Positions 56,076-64,000 of a DNA stretch of 64,000 bases are shown here, in pieces. The notes beneath the pieces were generated by a model. The model was not told the origin of the DNA. It ran no database searches and saw only the letters and a program-made list of their open reading frames with translations. Source of the stretch: Moritella yayanosii (GTDB lineage Bacteria; Pseudomonadota; Gammaproteobacteria; Enterobacterales; Moritellaceae); NCBI RefSeq assembly GCF_900465055.1, contig NZ_LS483250.1:868001-932000 (forward strand). The letters run 5' to 3'. Position numbers and translations under genes: made by a program. The stretch's first letter is position 1; every line of letters starts with the position of its first letter.

Positions 56076-57323
56076 TTATTTATTGCCTAATTCATGCGCA
56101 GGCTGTACCGAACACGCTTTATTCGCAGGATAAATTGTCGCTATCACACTCATAATCATAGCGGCACTACCCACCGCCAGCACATCATTTAATGCGAGCT
56201 GTGACGGTAAGAAGTCAATAAAGTAAATATCACCGGATAAGAATTCCTGACCGATCAAACCTTCGATAAATTGGATAATCACCGTGAGATTCTCTGAGAT
56301 CAGAATACCTAACACCGTACCGGAAACCACACCAAGAATACCGTTAATCCCACCGTGTACAATGAAAATTAAACGTAATAGTGTATTTGATGCACCCATG
56401 GTTTTCAATATCGCAATGTCAGCGCGCTTATCATTAACAGCCATGACCAAGGTGGTGACAATGTTAAAACAGGCCACAGCAATCACTAATGTCAATATCA
56501 CGTACATCAAGCTTTTAACCATTTGTATATCTTGGTATAAAAAGCCTTGACTGGTCATCCAGCTGCGAATATACAAGTAATGATCTAACTGATTACCCGC
56601 TTCACGAACAATGCGGTTAGCAGAAAAAATGTCTGTTACCTTAATACTCATACCATCCGCTTTAAACGCTTTATCTTGAATTTCTTGGGCTGCGCTTAAA
56701 GGTATATAAGCAAGGTTATTGTCTAATTGACCACTAAGATGAATAATGCCAGAGACAGTAAATCTGAACCGACGTGGCGCCTTAAATGATCGGCCTGATT
56801 GCTGCGATAATAATACCGTGACCGGATCACCAAGCTCTAAATTCAACTCTTTCGCAATACCCCGTCCAATCACAACTGTTCTGTTATTAGTAGGATCACT
56901 TAAGCTATCCCAACTCCCCTCTGCAACATAACGATACACTTCAGATACTTGCTTTTCAGCCTCACTGTCTACAGCACGAAGTTGTACCGCCTTTAGTTCA
57001 TTTCCTTTTTGCAATAAGCCATTAAGCTTAATAAAAGGCGCGGCACCGACAACTTCTGGATGCGCAAGTAATTGCGCCTGTGTGCGCTGCCAATCATCAA
57101 AAGGTTGGCTCACACCTTCAAGCTCTCCATTCGGTACAACCGCTAAGATCCGATTTTTAAGCTCATATTCAAAACCGTTCATGGCCGATAAACCAATGAT
57201 CAGTACCATCACCCCTAACGCAATACCAATCGTTGATGACGCCGAGATAAATGCGATAAAACCATTACGGCGCTTCGACGAGGTATATCTCAATCCGATA
57301 TAAGCGGCTAACGGACGAAACAT
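56076..57323 (-). CDS. lolE: Lipoprotein-releasing system permease LolE
   Basis: The 415-residue protein has one N-terminal helix (FIAFISASSTIGIALGVMVLIIGLSAMNGFE), a large periplasmic domain (about 50-270) and three C-terminal helices. With LolC and LolD it extracts lipoproteins from the inner membrane for LolA. GGAGG 7 nt before the ATG at 57323 defines the start; the frame open to 57365 runs into lolD and is not used. The start overlaps the lolD stop (TAATG). Confidence 0.92.
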   Translation of the reverse strand: MFRPLAAYIGLRYTSSKRRNGFIAFISASSTIGIALGVMVLIIGLSAMNGFEYELKNRILAVVPNGELEGVSQPFDDWQRTQAQLLAHPEVVGAAPFIKLNGLLQKGNELKAVQLRAVDSEAEKQVSEVYRYVAEGSWDSLSDPTNNRTVVIGRGIAKELNLELGDPVTVLLSQQSGRSFKAPRRFRFTVSGIIHLSGQLDNNLAYIPLSAAQEIQDKAFKADGMSIKVTDIFSANRIVREAGNQLDHYLYIRSWMTSQGFLYQDIQMVKSLMYVILTLVIAVACFNIVTTLVMAVNDKRADIAILKTMGASNTLLRLIFIVHGGINGILGVVSGTVLGILISENLTVIIQFIEGLIGQEFLSGDIYFIDFLPSQLALNDVLAVGSAAMIMSVIATIYPANKACSVQPAHELGNK

Positions 57324-58042
57324 TATACGTCCTCCATCACAGCATTTACCTGTACTGTTGCGCAATCATTGGTCAATACACCATCAACCATATGCAAAGT
57401 ACGACCTAATCGGTTCGCTAACTGTTCATCATGAGTAACAATAATAAAGGCGGTATCACAAGTTTCATTTAATTCTTTTATCAAATTAAAAATAGTATCC
57501 GCACTGCTTTGATCTAGGTTACCGGTGGGTTCATCTGCAAAGACGATATTCGGCTCATTAATTAACGCACGTGCAATCGCTACACGTTGACGTTCGCCAC
57601 CAGAAAGCTCACTTGGTTTATGTTCAACACGATGAGATAGCCCCACTCGCGCTAACATAGCCAAGGCTTTTTGCTTAGCCAGTGTGACTTTCATACCCGC
57701 TATTAATAACGGCATGCACACGTTTTCTAACGCAGTGAACTCATTGAGTAGGTGATGAAATTGATACACAAAACCCATATTCTGATTTCGCATCGTAGCT
57801 TGTTGTTTCTCTGACATGCTATGAATATCGACACCATTAAGATAAACAGAACCTGAAGTCGGCATATCTAACGCGCCCATCAAATGCAACAAGGTACTTT
57901 TACCCGAACCAGAACGGCCAACAATCGCAATTAACTCGCCTTTTTCGACAGTTAACGACACTTGTTTTAATACGTGGGTATCAAGGTTACCTTCTTGGTA
58001 AACTTTTTCGAGATTTTTACAAACTAATAAAGAATTATTCAT
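57323..58042 (-). CDS. lolD: Lipoprotein-releasing system ATPase LolD
   Basis: The 239-residue ABC ATPase has Walker [11 protein letters not shown]-loop [17 protein letters not shown] (the LolD signature), ABC signature LSGGERQR and Walker [10 protein letters not shown]. It energises LolCE. The order lolC-lolD-lolE is conserved, with the start overlapping the end of lolC by 8 bases and its stop overlapping lolE. Confidence 0.95.
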   Translation of the reverse strand: MNNSLLVCKNLEKVYQEGNLDTHVLKQVSLTVEKGELIAIVGRSGSGKSTLLHLMGALDMPTSGSVYLNGVDIHSMSEKQQATMRNQNMGFVYQFHHLLNEFTALENVCMPLLIAGMKVTLAKQKALAMLARVGLSHRVEHKPSELSGGERQRVAIARALINEPNIVFADEPTGNLDQSSADTIFNLIKELNETCDTAFIIVTHDEQLANRLGRTLHMVDGVLTNDCATVQVNAVMEDV

Positions 58043-59261
58043 ATCGTAATGCCTCGGCAGGTTTTACATTTGCCGCTCTAAATGCAGGGTAAAGTGTTGC
58101 GAGTAGACTTAATGCAATCGCACCGAAAATAATTGATGCTATCTGCGACCAATCAAATAACACAGGTAATAAGCGGGCTCCACCCGATGCTTGCGCTAGC
58201 AGGTTGAGTCCAATTAATGACATAAGCTCATTGATATTGGCTGCCAAGGCAATGCCCATAAGCCCGCCAGAAACGGCACCCAATACGCCAGTCCAAGCGC
58301 CTTGGATAACAAATATTTGCACAATCGTAGGTCTATTCATGCCCAAGGTTTTCATGATCGCGACGTCTGTTTCTTTCTCCGTCACTAACATGACTAACGA
58401 TGACAAGATGTTAAATACTGCCACCGTAATAATTAAGAACAACAATAACCCTATCATGTTCTTTTCCATTTTCACGGCTTGGAATAATTCACCACGGGTT
58501 GTTTGCCAATCCAACGAATCAAAGTTACTGAAGAAATCTCGACTCGCTAGTTCATTAACCGAAAACGGATCATATACAAAAACACGATGTTGCATCGGAC
58601 TTGACGGTGATAAGCGCACCAATTTACCCGCATCAGTGATATTCACTAATACCTGGGTGGCTTCGACATCAGAACCGACAGAATAAATCCCCACCACCGT
58701 AAATTTACGTTGGCTCGGCACTCGACCCATCGGGGTGAAAAAGCTGCCTTTAGTCGAAATAAGTCTGATTTTATCGCCGAGTTTAACATTCAATGACTTT
58801 GCCATGCTCCGGCCAATTATGATGTTGTACTTACCTGGTTGCAGTAATGAGATATCACCGATAAGCATATTCTGACGAATAACGTCCCATTGCGGATAGG
58901 ACGATGGGTCTATTCCTTGTAACTGCGCGCCTTGGATCTGGCTTTTACTTTGTACCATGGCATCTGCTTGTAAAAACGGTGTAACCGCGGCAACTAAAGG
59001 ATCGTCAGCTAAAGCAGATAAACTTTCATCGATATTGTCCGAACCAGATTTAGGTGTCACGATGACATGCGGCACAGCACCGAGAATACGCGTTTTCAAA
59101 TCTTGCTCAAAACCGTTCATTACCGATAAAACAGTGATCAAGGCTAATACCCCGATAGTGATGCCAGCGGTCGAGAATAAGGTAATAAATGAAACAAATC
59201 GATTGTTGCGCTTCGAGCGAGTGTAGCGCAATCCGATAAATAAACTTAGAGGGTAATACAT
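58035..59261 (-). CDS. lolC: Lipoprotein-releasing system permease LolC
   Basis: The 408-residue protein starts [20 protein letters not shown], the LolC/E N-terminus, followed by the first helix ([31 protein letters not shown]). The periplasmic domain (about 50-260) and three C-terminal helices with [12 protein letters not shown] and [10 protein letters not shown] complete it. It binds LolA through its periplasmic domain. First gene of lolCDE, divergent from the PilZ gene with about 215 bp between. Confidence 0.93.
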   Translation of the reverse strand: MYYPLSLFIGLRYTRSKRNNRFVSFITLFSTAGITIGVLALITVLSVMNGFEQDLKTRILGAVPHVIVTPKSGSDNIDESLSALADDPLVAAVTPFLQADAMVQSKSQIQGAQLQGIDPSSYPQWDVIRQNMLIGDISLLQPGKYNIIIGRSMAKSLNVKLGDKIRLISTKGSFFTPMGRVPSQRKFTVVGIYSVGSDVEATQVLVNITDAGKLVRLSPSSPMQHRVFVYDPFSVNELASRDFFSNFDSLDWQTTRGELFQAVKMEKNMIGLLLFLIITVAVFNILSSLVMLVTEKETDVAIMKTLGMNRPTIVQIFVIQGAWTGVLGAVSGGLMGIALAANINELMSLIGLNLLAQASGGARLLPVLFDWSQIASIIFGAIALSLLATLYPAFRAANVKPAEALRYE

Positions 59262-59476
59262 AAATAGAGTAAGAAGTCCTTGCTAAAAACTGCTATTCAT
59301 TCTAGAGACATGACCACTAATGAGCAAGTAAAATCATGCCTTGTCTTCAACTTGTGACCGATTAGTTATTCTGGTTTAAAACAGCGTCTTAAAAACCTAT
59401 TACCATAAAGTAAACAAGATAAATATAAATTAATATGGCACAATAACCGGTTAGCAATCTAGAAAGGATGACTGCA

Positions 59477-60085
59477 ATGACTCAACAATATTTTTCTATT
59501 AAGCACAGTTTATCTGTCAATATTGAACCAGTTTCTATTGATCAAGTCCCAACATCTAGATTGGCACTCGAAAACGAAATGCCAATCCCATTTAAAATGG
59601 CCAATGATGTTGCTGAAATTGATAGCTCTGCCCTGCGCTCTATTCGCAATATCGGTGAACAAGCTGACGCGCTTGCTGATTTCTTACAGATGCAAAACAA
59701 CAAAATAAACTTGATCATGGGCTACGTATTAGCACAACAAGATCACCCAGAGTCTCGCTTTGACACCTCAGTATTTGGTGCCGGAGAGATAAAATTTTTA
59801 GCGCATGGTGATTTAACCTTAGACCAAGCAGTACGCATTAAGATATTTTTACCGAACGACTCTTCGGCTATTTATTGCTACGGCACCATCTCTGCACGTG
59901 AAGTACAAGAAACAGACCCGACACTCATTGAATACACAGCGTCGTATACACGTATCCGTGATATCGACCGCGAAATATTGATCCGCGCAACATTACGCAT
60001 TCAACAGCTACAGCTTAAACAACGTGCCGAGCTACGCCAACAACATGATCTGAAAAATGATGATCCACAATACAATCCTCAATAA
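59477..60085 (+). CDS. PilZ-domain-like protein
   Basis: The 202-residue protein has a possible PilZ fold in residues of about 90-180 (ESRFDTSVFGAGEIKFLAHGDLTLDQAVRIKIFLP). The RxxxR and D/NxSxxG motifs that bind cyclic di-GMP are not clearly present, so it may not bind the nucleotide. The gene lies before mfd, as in Vibrio and Shewanella. AAAGGA 8 nt before the ATG at 59477 supports this start over the ATG at 59468. Confidence 0.68.
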   Translation: MTQQYFSIKHSLSVNIEPVSIDQVPTSRLALENEMPIPFKMANDVAEIDSSALRSIRNIGEQADALADFLQMQNNKINLIMGYVLAQQDHPESRFDTSVFGAGEIKFLAHGDLTLDQAVRIKIFLPNDSSAIYCYGTISAREVQETDPTLIEYTASYTRIRDIDREILIRATLRIQQLQLKQRAELRQQHDLKNDDPQYNPQ

Positions 60086-60108
60086 TTACGATTAGATTAC
60101 TGACCACT

Positions 60109-63100
60109 ATGAAATCAACAGCTATTCTTTCTTTACCGTTACCAAAAAAACAAGGCGACAAGATCGCCTATGGTAACCTTGTAGGCAGTAGCCTCGCATT
60201 CACACTTGCCGAGCTATGTTCACAAACCAAATCGCCTATCCTTGCGGTTGTTGCAGACACTCCAAGTGCATTAAAGCTTGAGCAAGAAGTACGGCACTTT
60301 TTAGCCGACGACAAACCGCTAATTACCTTCCCTGATTGGGAAACACTGCCGTATGATAACTTCTCGCCACATCAAGATATTATCTCGCAACGTATTCATG
60401 CTTTGCACCGCTTCCAACAAACCACCAGCGGCTTGATTATTGTATCGGTAAATACCTTGATGCAACGTATCGCGCCAGTCAGTTTTTTAGCCCAGCATAG
60501 CTTAATCGTCAAAACAGGCGATAAAATTGACATGCACGCGATGCGCCAACGGTTAGAAACCAGTGGTTACAATGCCGTTGACCAAGTACTAGAACATGGT
60601 GAATTTTCTGCACGCGGATCTATTCTTGACCTGTATCCGATGGGCAGTTCATCGCCGTTTCGAATCGACTTTTTTGATGATGAAGTAGAAGAAATTCGTG
60701 GGTTTAATACCGAGACACAACGCTCGGAAGAGATCCTTGACGCGATAAACTTATTACCCGCTCACGAATTCCCAACAGATGCTAAAGCGATAGCGTTATT
60801 CCGTCAGCAGTTTAGAGCATTGTTCACACCATCGCGTGAAGCTGAATCCATTTATCAGCAAGTCAGCAAAGGCTTCTTACCTGCAGGTATTGAGTACTAT
60901 CACCCGTTATTCTTAACTGAAACTGCCACGTTATTTGATTATTTACCTAAACAACTGACTATTGCGCAAGTCGGTGAATTACATCAAGCATCCGAAGTGT
61001 TCTTCCAAGACGTTGAACAACGTTACGAAGATCGCCGCCATGATATTCAACGTCCATTACTGACACCAAGTTCACTGTACTTACCTGTTTCAGAATTATT
61101 CCAAGCACTTGGCCAGTATAGTAAAGTAAGTTTAAGCAGTGAATTTCTGAATAAAAAAGCAGGTAATACCAACCTAGGCTTTAGCAAGTTACCTGAAATA
61201 GCCATTAACCATCAGAAAAAAGCACCGTTAGCACCTTTGCTAGAATTTATCGAAGGGTTTGACGGTAAAATAATCTTCAGTGTTGAATCTGAAGGTCGCC
61301 GTGAAACACTATTAGAGCTACTTGCAAAAACCAAGTTAAAGCCTAAGGCAATGACCAGTATCGCCAAGTTTTTGAAAGCTAAACCAGTGATCGGTATTTG
61401 GGTTAGTCAGTGTGAACACAGCTTTATTATTGACGATCTAAATGTGGCGATTATTTGCGAGAACGAATTGCTTGGACACAAGATCATCCAGCGTCGCCGC
61501 TCCGATAAAAAAGTACAAGCAAATAACGATGCGCTAGTCAGAAACCTAACAGAATTAAGTATCGGTCAACCGGTTGTACATATCGAACACGGTGTCGGCC
61601 GTTATCTTGGTCTACAGATCATTACTAATGCCGGCATGGAAACTGAGTTTTTAACGTTAGAATACGCCAATGCGGCAAAGCTCTATGTTCCCGTTTCAGC
61701 ACTGCACCTTATCAGTCGTTATAGCGGTGCAGGCGAAACATCGGCACCACTGCATAAACTCGGCAGTGATAGCTGGGTAAAATCCAAAACCAAAGCAATG
61801 GAGCGTGTTCGAGACGTTGCTGCAGAATTATTAGATATCTACGCACAGCGAGCGGCTAAAAGCGGTTTTCAATATAAATGCGATAAAGAATCGTATGCAG
61901 CCTTTGCCGATGGTTTCCCGTTTGAAGAAACTGACGATCAGAAAACTGCAATTCAAGACGTCATGGACGATATGCGTCAAAATAAAACCATGGATCGTCT
62001 GATTTGTGGTGATGTAGGCTTTGGTAAAACGGAGGTAGCAATGCGCGCCGCTTTCATGGCAATGATGAACGACAAACAAGTCGCCGTGTTGGTACCGACC
62101 ACCTTACTTGCTCAGCAACATTTCGAAAACTTCAAAGATCGTTTTGCTAACTGGCCGGTACGTGTTGAAGTGCTCTCTCGCTTTAAAACAGCGAAAGAGC
62201 AGAAGTTGATTTTAGCTGACGTCAAAAACGGTAAAATTGATTTACTCATCGGCACACATAAATTGCTCAGTAACAAGATTGAATATTCTGATCTCGGTTT
62301 ATTGGTCATCGATGAAGAACATCGCTTTGGGGTACGCCAAAAAGAAAAAGTAAAAGCGTTGCGTGCGGACATTGATATTTTAACCTTAACAGCAACACCA
62401 ATTCCAAGAACATTGAACATGGCAATGAATGGCATGCGTGATTTATCTATCATCGCCACACCACCCGCGAAACGTTTAGCGGTGAAAACATTTGTTCGCC
62501 AATACGACGAAAATATCGTAAAAGAAGCGATCATGCGTGAAATAATGCGTGGTGGCCAAGTTTACTTCTTGCATAACAATGTCGACTCAATAGACAAAAC
62601 CGTAGAAACACTCGCAAAACTGATACCGGAGGCGCGCATTGTTGCAGCCCACGGACAAATGGCAGAACGTCAATTAGAATCGGTTATGGCAGATTTCTAT
62701 CATCAGCGCTTCAATGTTTTAGTCTGTACGACCATTATTGAAACCGGTATCGATATTCCAAGCGCGAACACCATCATTATGGATCGCGCAGATAATCTCG
62801 GTTTAGCACAACTTCATCAATTACGTGGTCGTGTTGGTCGTTCTCATCACCAAGCCTACGCATACCTGCTAACACCGCATCCGAAGCGTATCTCCAGCGA
62901 CGCTAAAAAACGTCTTGAAGCAATTGTCTCACTAGAAGACCTCGGGGCAGGTTTTACCTTGGCAACGCACGATCTTGAGATCCGTGGTGCCGGTGAACTA
63001 TTAGGTGATGAACAAAGTGGTCAAATAACCTCAGTTGGTTTCGCGCTGTATATGGACATGCTCGATCAAGCAGTGAAAAGTATCAAACAAGGAAAATCAG

Positions 63101-63585
63101 TTTCACTTGAAGAAGCCCTTAAAAATCAAACCGAAATTGAACTGCATGTGCCCGCGTTATTGCCAGATGATTACATTCATGACGTTAATATACGTTTATC
63201 ACTGTATAAACGTATCGCAAGTTGTCAAACTGAAGAGCAGTTACGTGAGGTGCAAGTTGAACTCATTGACCGTTTTGGTTTATTGCCCGACAATGCTAAA
63301 AACTTAATCCGTCAAACCGAGTTAAAATTGCAAGCAGAACCTTTAGGTATTAAACGACTTGAAATAGGTCCCGCAGGTGGCTATATTAGCTTCGGCGATG
63401 ATAATCAGGTTGATGTCGGTTATCTTATCCGTCTTATCCAACAACAGCCACGTGTTTATAGTATGGATGGTCCATCAAAATTAAAGTTTGCAATCAAATC
63501 ACCGGATGCAAAAGATCGAGTTAAGCTAGTTGAAGCAATGCTAGTTGAATTTGCAAAAAATAAAATTGCAGGAGTTAAACGTTGA
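60109..63585 (+). CDS. mfd: Transcription-repair coupling factor Mfd
   Basis: This 1158-residue protein matches E. coli Mfd (1148). The UvrB-like N-terminal part (about 1-340) has FPDWETLPYDNFSPHQDIISQR. The RNA-polymerase-interacting CarD-like domain (about 480-550) has VVHIEHGVGRYLGL. The SF2 translocase has Walker A GDVGFGKTE, DEEHRFG, TATPIPRTL and GRVGRSHHQAYAYLL. The TRCF C-terminal domain follows. Mfd removes RNA polymerase stalled at DNA damage and recruits UvrA. Full length and intact. Its TGA stop overlaps the TTG start of the next gene. Confidence 0.96.
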   Translation: MKSTAILSLPLPKKQGDKIAYGNLVGSSLAFTLAELCSQTKSPILAVVADTPSALKLEQEVRHFLADDKPLITFPDWETLPYDNFSPHQDIISQRIHALHRFQQTTSGLIIVSVNTLMQRIAPVSFLAQHSLIVKTGDKIDMHAMRQRLETSGYNAVDQVLEHGEFSARGSILDLYPMGSSSPFRIDFFDDEVEEIRGFNTETQRSEEILDAINLLPAHEFPTDAKAIALFRQQFRALFTPSREAESIYQQVSKGFLPAGIEYYHPLFLTETATLFDYLPKQLTIAQVGELHQASEVFFQDVEQRYEDRRHDIQRPLLTPSSLYLPVSELFQALGQYSKVSLSSEFLNKKAGNTNLGFSKLPEIAINHQKKAPLAPLLEFIEGFDGKIIFSVESEGRRETLLELLAKTKLKPKAMTSIAKFLKAKPVIGIWVSQCEHSFIIDDLNVAIICENELLGHKIIQRRRSDKKVQANNDALVRNLTELSIGQPVVHIEHGVGRYLGLQIITNAGMETEFLTLEYANAAKLYVPVSALHLISRYSGAGETSAPLHKLGSDSWVKSKTKAMERVRDVAAELLDIYAQRAAKSGFQYKCDKESYAAFADGFPFEETDDQKTAIQDVMDDMRQNKTMDRLICGDVGFGKTEVAMRAAFMAMMNDKQVAVLVPTTLLAQQHFENFKDRFANWPVRVEVLSRFKTAKEQKLILADVKNGKIDLLIGTHKLLSNKIEYSDLGLLVIDEEHRFGVRQKEKVKALRADIDILTLTATPIPRTLNMAMNGMRDLSIIATPPAKRLAVKTFVRQYDENIVKEAIMREIMRGGQVYFLHNNVDSIDKTVETLAKLIPEARIVAAHGQMAERQLESVMADFYHQRFNVLVCTTIIETGIDIPSANTIIMDRADNLGLAQLHQLRGRVGRSHHQAYAYLLTPHPKRISSDAKKRLEAIVSLEDLGAGFTLATHDLEIRGAGELLGDEQSGQITSVGFALYMDMLDQAVKSIKQGKSVSLEEALKNQTEIELHVPALLPDDYIHDVNIRLSLYKRIASCQTEEQLREVQVELIDRFGLLPDNAKNLIRQTELKLQAEPLGIKRLEIGPAGGYISFGDDNQVDVGYLIRLIQQQPRVYSMDGPSKLKFAIKSPDAKDRVKLVEAMLVEFAKNKIAGVKR

Positions 63586-64000
63586 AAAATTTGTTAATCA
63601 GTTTATTAGTAGGTCTATCAGTTGGTAGTTCATTTGCAGTGAGCGCGGCAGATCAAGAACGTTGGTTTGAAGTCGAAGTCATTTTATTCGAGCGAAATAT
63701 CAACCCAACCAAAATAACTGAACACTGGGACCAGTCTGCATATCCAACTTATTCTAAAAAGAATAAGAACCCGATGGCATTATTTATCAATGACGATAAT
63801 TTAATCACTCCCAATAGTAGTCACGGCATCAATACGCTAGCGTTAGGCAATGAAAGCAATATCGTTGCAGGTGGTCTACAACCAACCATTATTGATGATA
63901 GCCAAACTTTACCTGTTTTCGGTGTTGATCGAGACGAGTCTCTGGTACAGGGTGCTAATACAAATGCGGACATCATCAAAACAACAAATGTGGTTATCGA
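63582..64000 (+). CDS. CsiV-like peptidoglycan-binding protein (3' partial)
   Basis: An open frame starts with TTG at 63582, overlapping the mfd stop, with AGGAG 7 nt upstream, and runs off the window. The first 139 codons encode a signal peptide (LLISLLVGLSVGSSFAVSAAD) and RWFEVEVILFERNI, the N-terminal hallmark of the CsiV family found downstream of mfd. CsiV proteins are periplasmic and have been tied to peptidoglycan. The rest of the domain is outside the window. Confidence 0.78.
   Translation, partial: MKNLLISLLVGLSVGSSFAVSAADQERWFEVEVILFERNINPTKITEHWDQSAYPTYSKKNKNPMALFINDDNLITPNSSHGINTLALGNESNIVAGGLQPTIIDDSQTLPVFGVDRDESLVQGANTNADIIKTTNVVI

Noticed and set aside
1-64000. Mobile elements, CRISPR arrays, defence systems, tRNA or rRNA genes.
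   Set aside because: No transposase, integrase, Cas, restriction or toxin-antitoxin proteins, no spaced repeats and no tRNA-like folds were recognised.

Overview
The window reads as chromosome of a marine gammaproteobacterium. GC content looks low to moderate. Several gene orders are typical of Vibrio/Shewanella/Moritella relatives: lolCDE next to a PilZ gene, mfd and csiV; a ycbB-ycbK pair; a hisGDCB-type operon behind a His-codon leader; cydABX followed by cydDC. Moritella or a near relative is my best guess, but it is an inference from protein style and gene order. I saw no tRNA, rRNA, CRISPR array, transposase or phage gene.

Layout. 1-6.3 kb holds redox proteins (a multi-cluster Fe-S/flavin oxidoreductase cut by the window edge, a COG2509 flavoprotein, a 7Fe ferredoxin) and an L,D-transpeptidase. 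6.4-19.3 kb is a complete Tad/Flp pilus locus on the + strand: pilin, prepilin peptidase, an uncharacterised AAA+ ATPase, CpaB/RcpC, secretin, small lipoprotein, TadG/TadE/TadF-like pseudopilins, TadZ, TadA, TadB, TadC and TadD. 19.4-26.15 kb is the histidine operon with leader peptide and attenuator; its order is hisG-D-C-B-H-F-I, and hisA is absent from its usual place. 26.15-26.72 kb is a gene-poor stretch with a frameshifted small ORF, two inverted repeats, a perfect FNR box and a 24-bp palindrome. It leads into a GbsR/MarR-type regulator, cytochrome bd oxidase (cydA, cydB, cydX) and its assembly transporter cydDC.

34-43 kb (- strand) is a Wzx/Wzy-type exopolysaccharide cluster: polymerase, flippase, initiating phosphotransferase, outer-membrane beta-barrel, short OPX protein and tyrosine kinase. 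A secreted beta-helix protein is encoded divergently. 44.2-46.2 kb is a YcbK/YcbB-like cell-wall pair. 46.3-52.5 kb has UPF0178 and NYN proteins, then a GtrA flippase-like protein, a two-component system, a GT2 glycosyltransferase and an ArnT-like GT39 enzyme, which together suggest regulated modification of lipid A or another surface glycan. 52.6-59.3 kb has a TIGR01777 epimerase, a small membrane protein, a ComEC homologue without its C-terminal nuclease-like domain, a DUF2062 protein and lolCDE. 59.5-64 kb has the PilZ protein, mfd and the start of csiV, which runs off the end.

The points most worth following up are the missing hisA, the Tad-associated AAA+ ATPase, the cyd control region, the short OPX protein paired with a beta-barrel, and the truncated ComEC. 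I found no clearly unprecedented system. The Tad ATPase and the beta-barrel/OPX export pair are the best candidates for under-described biology.
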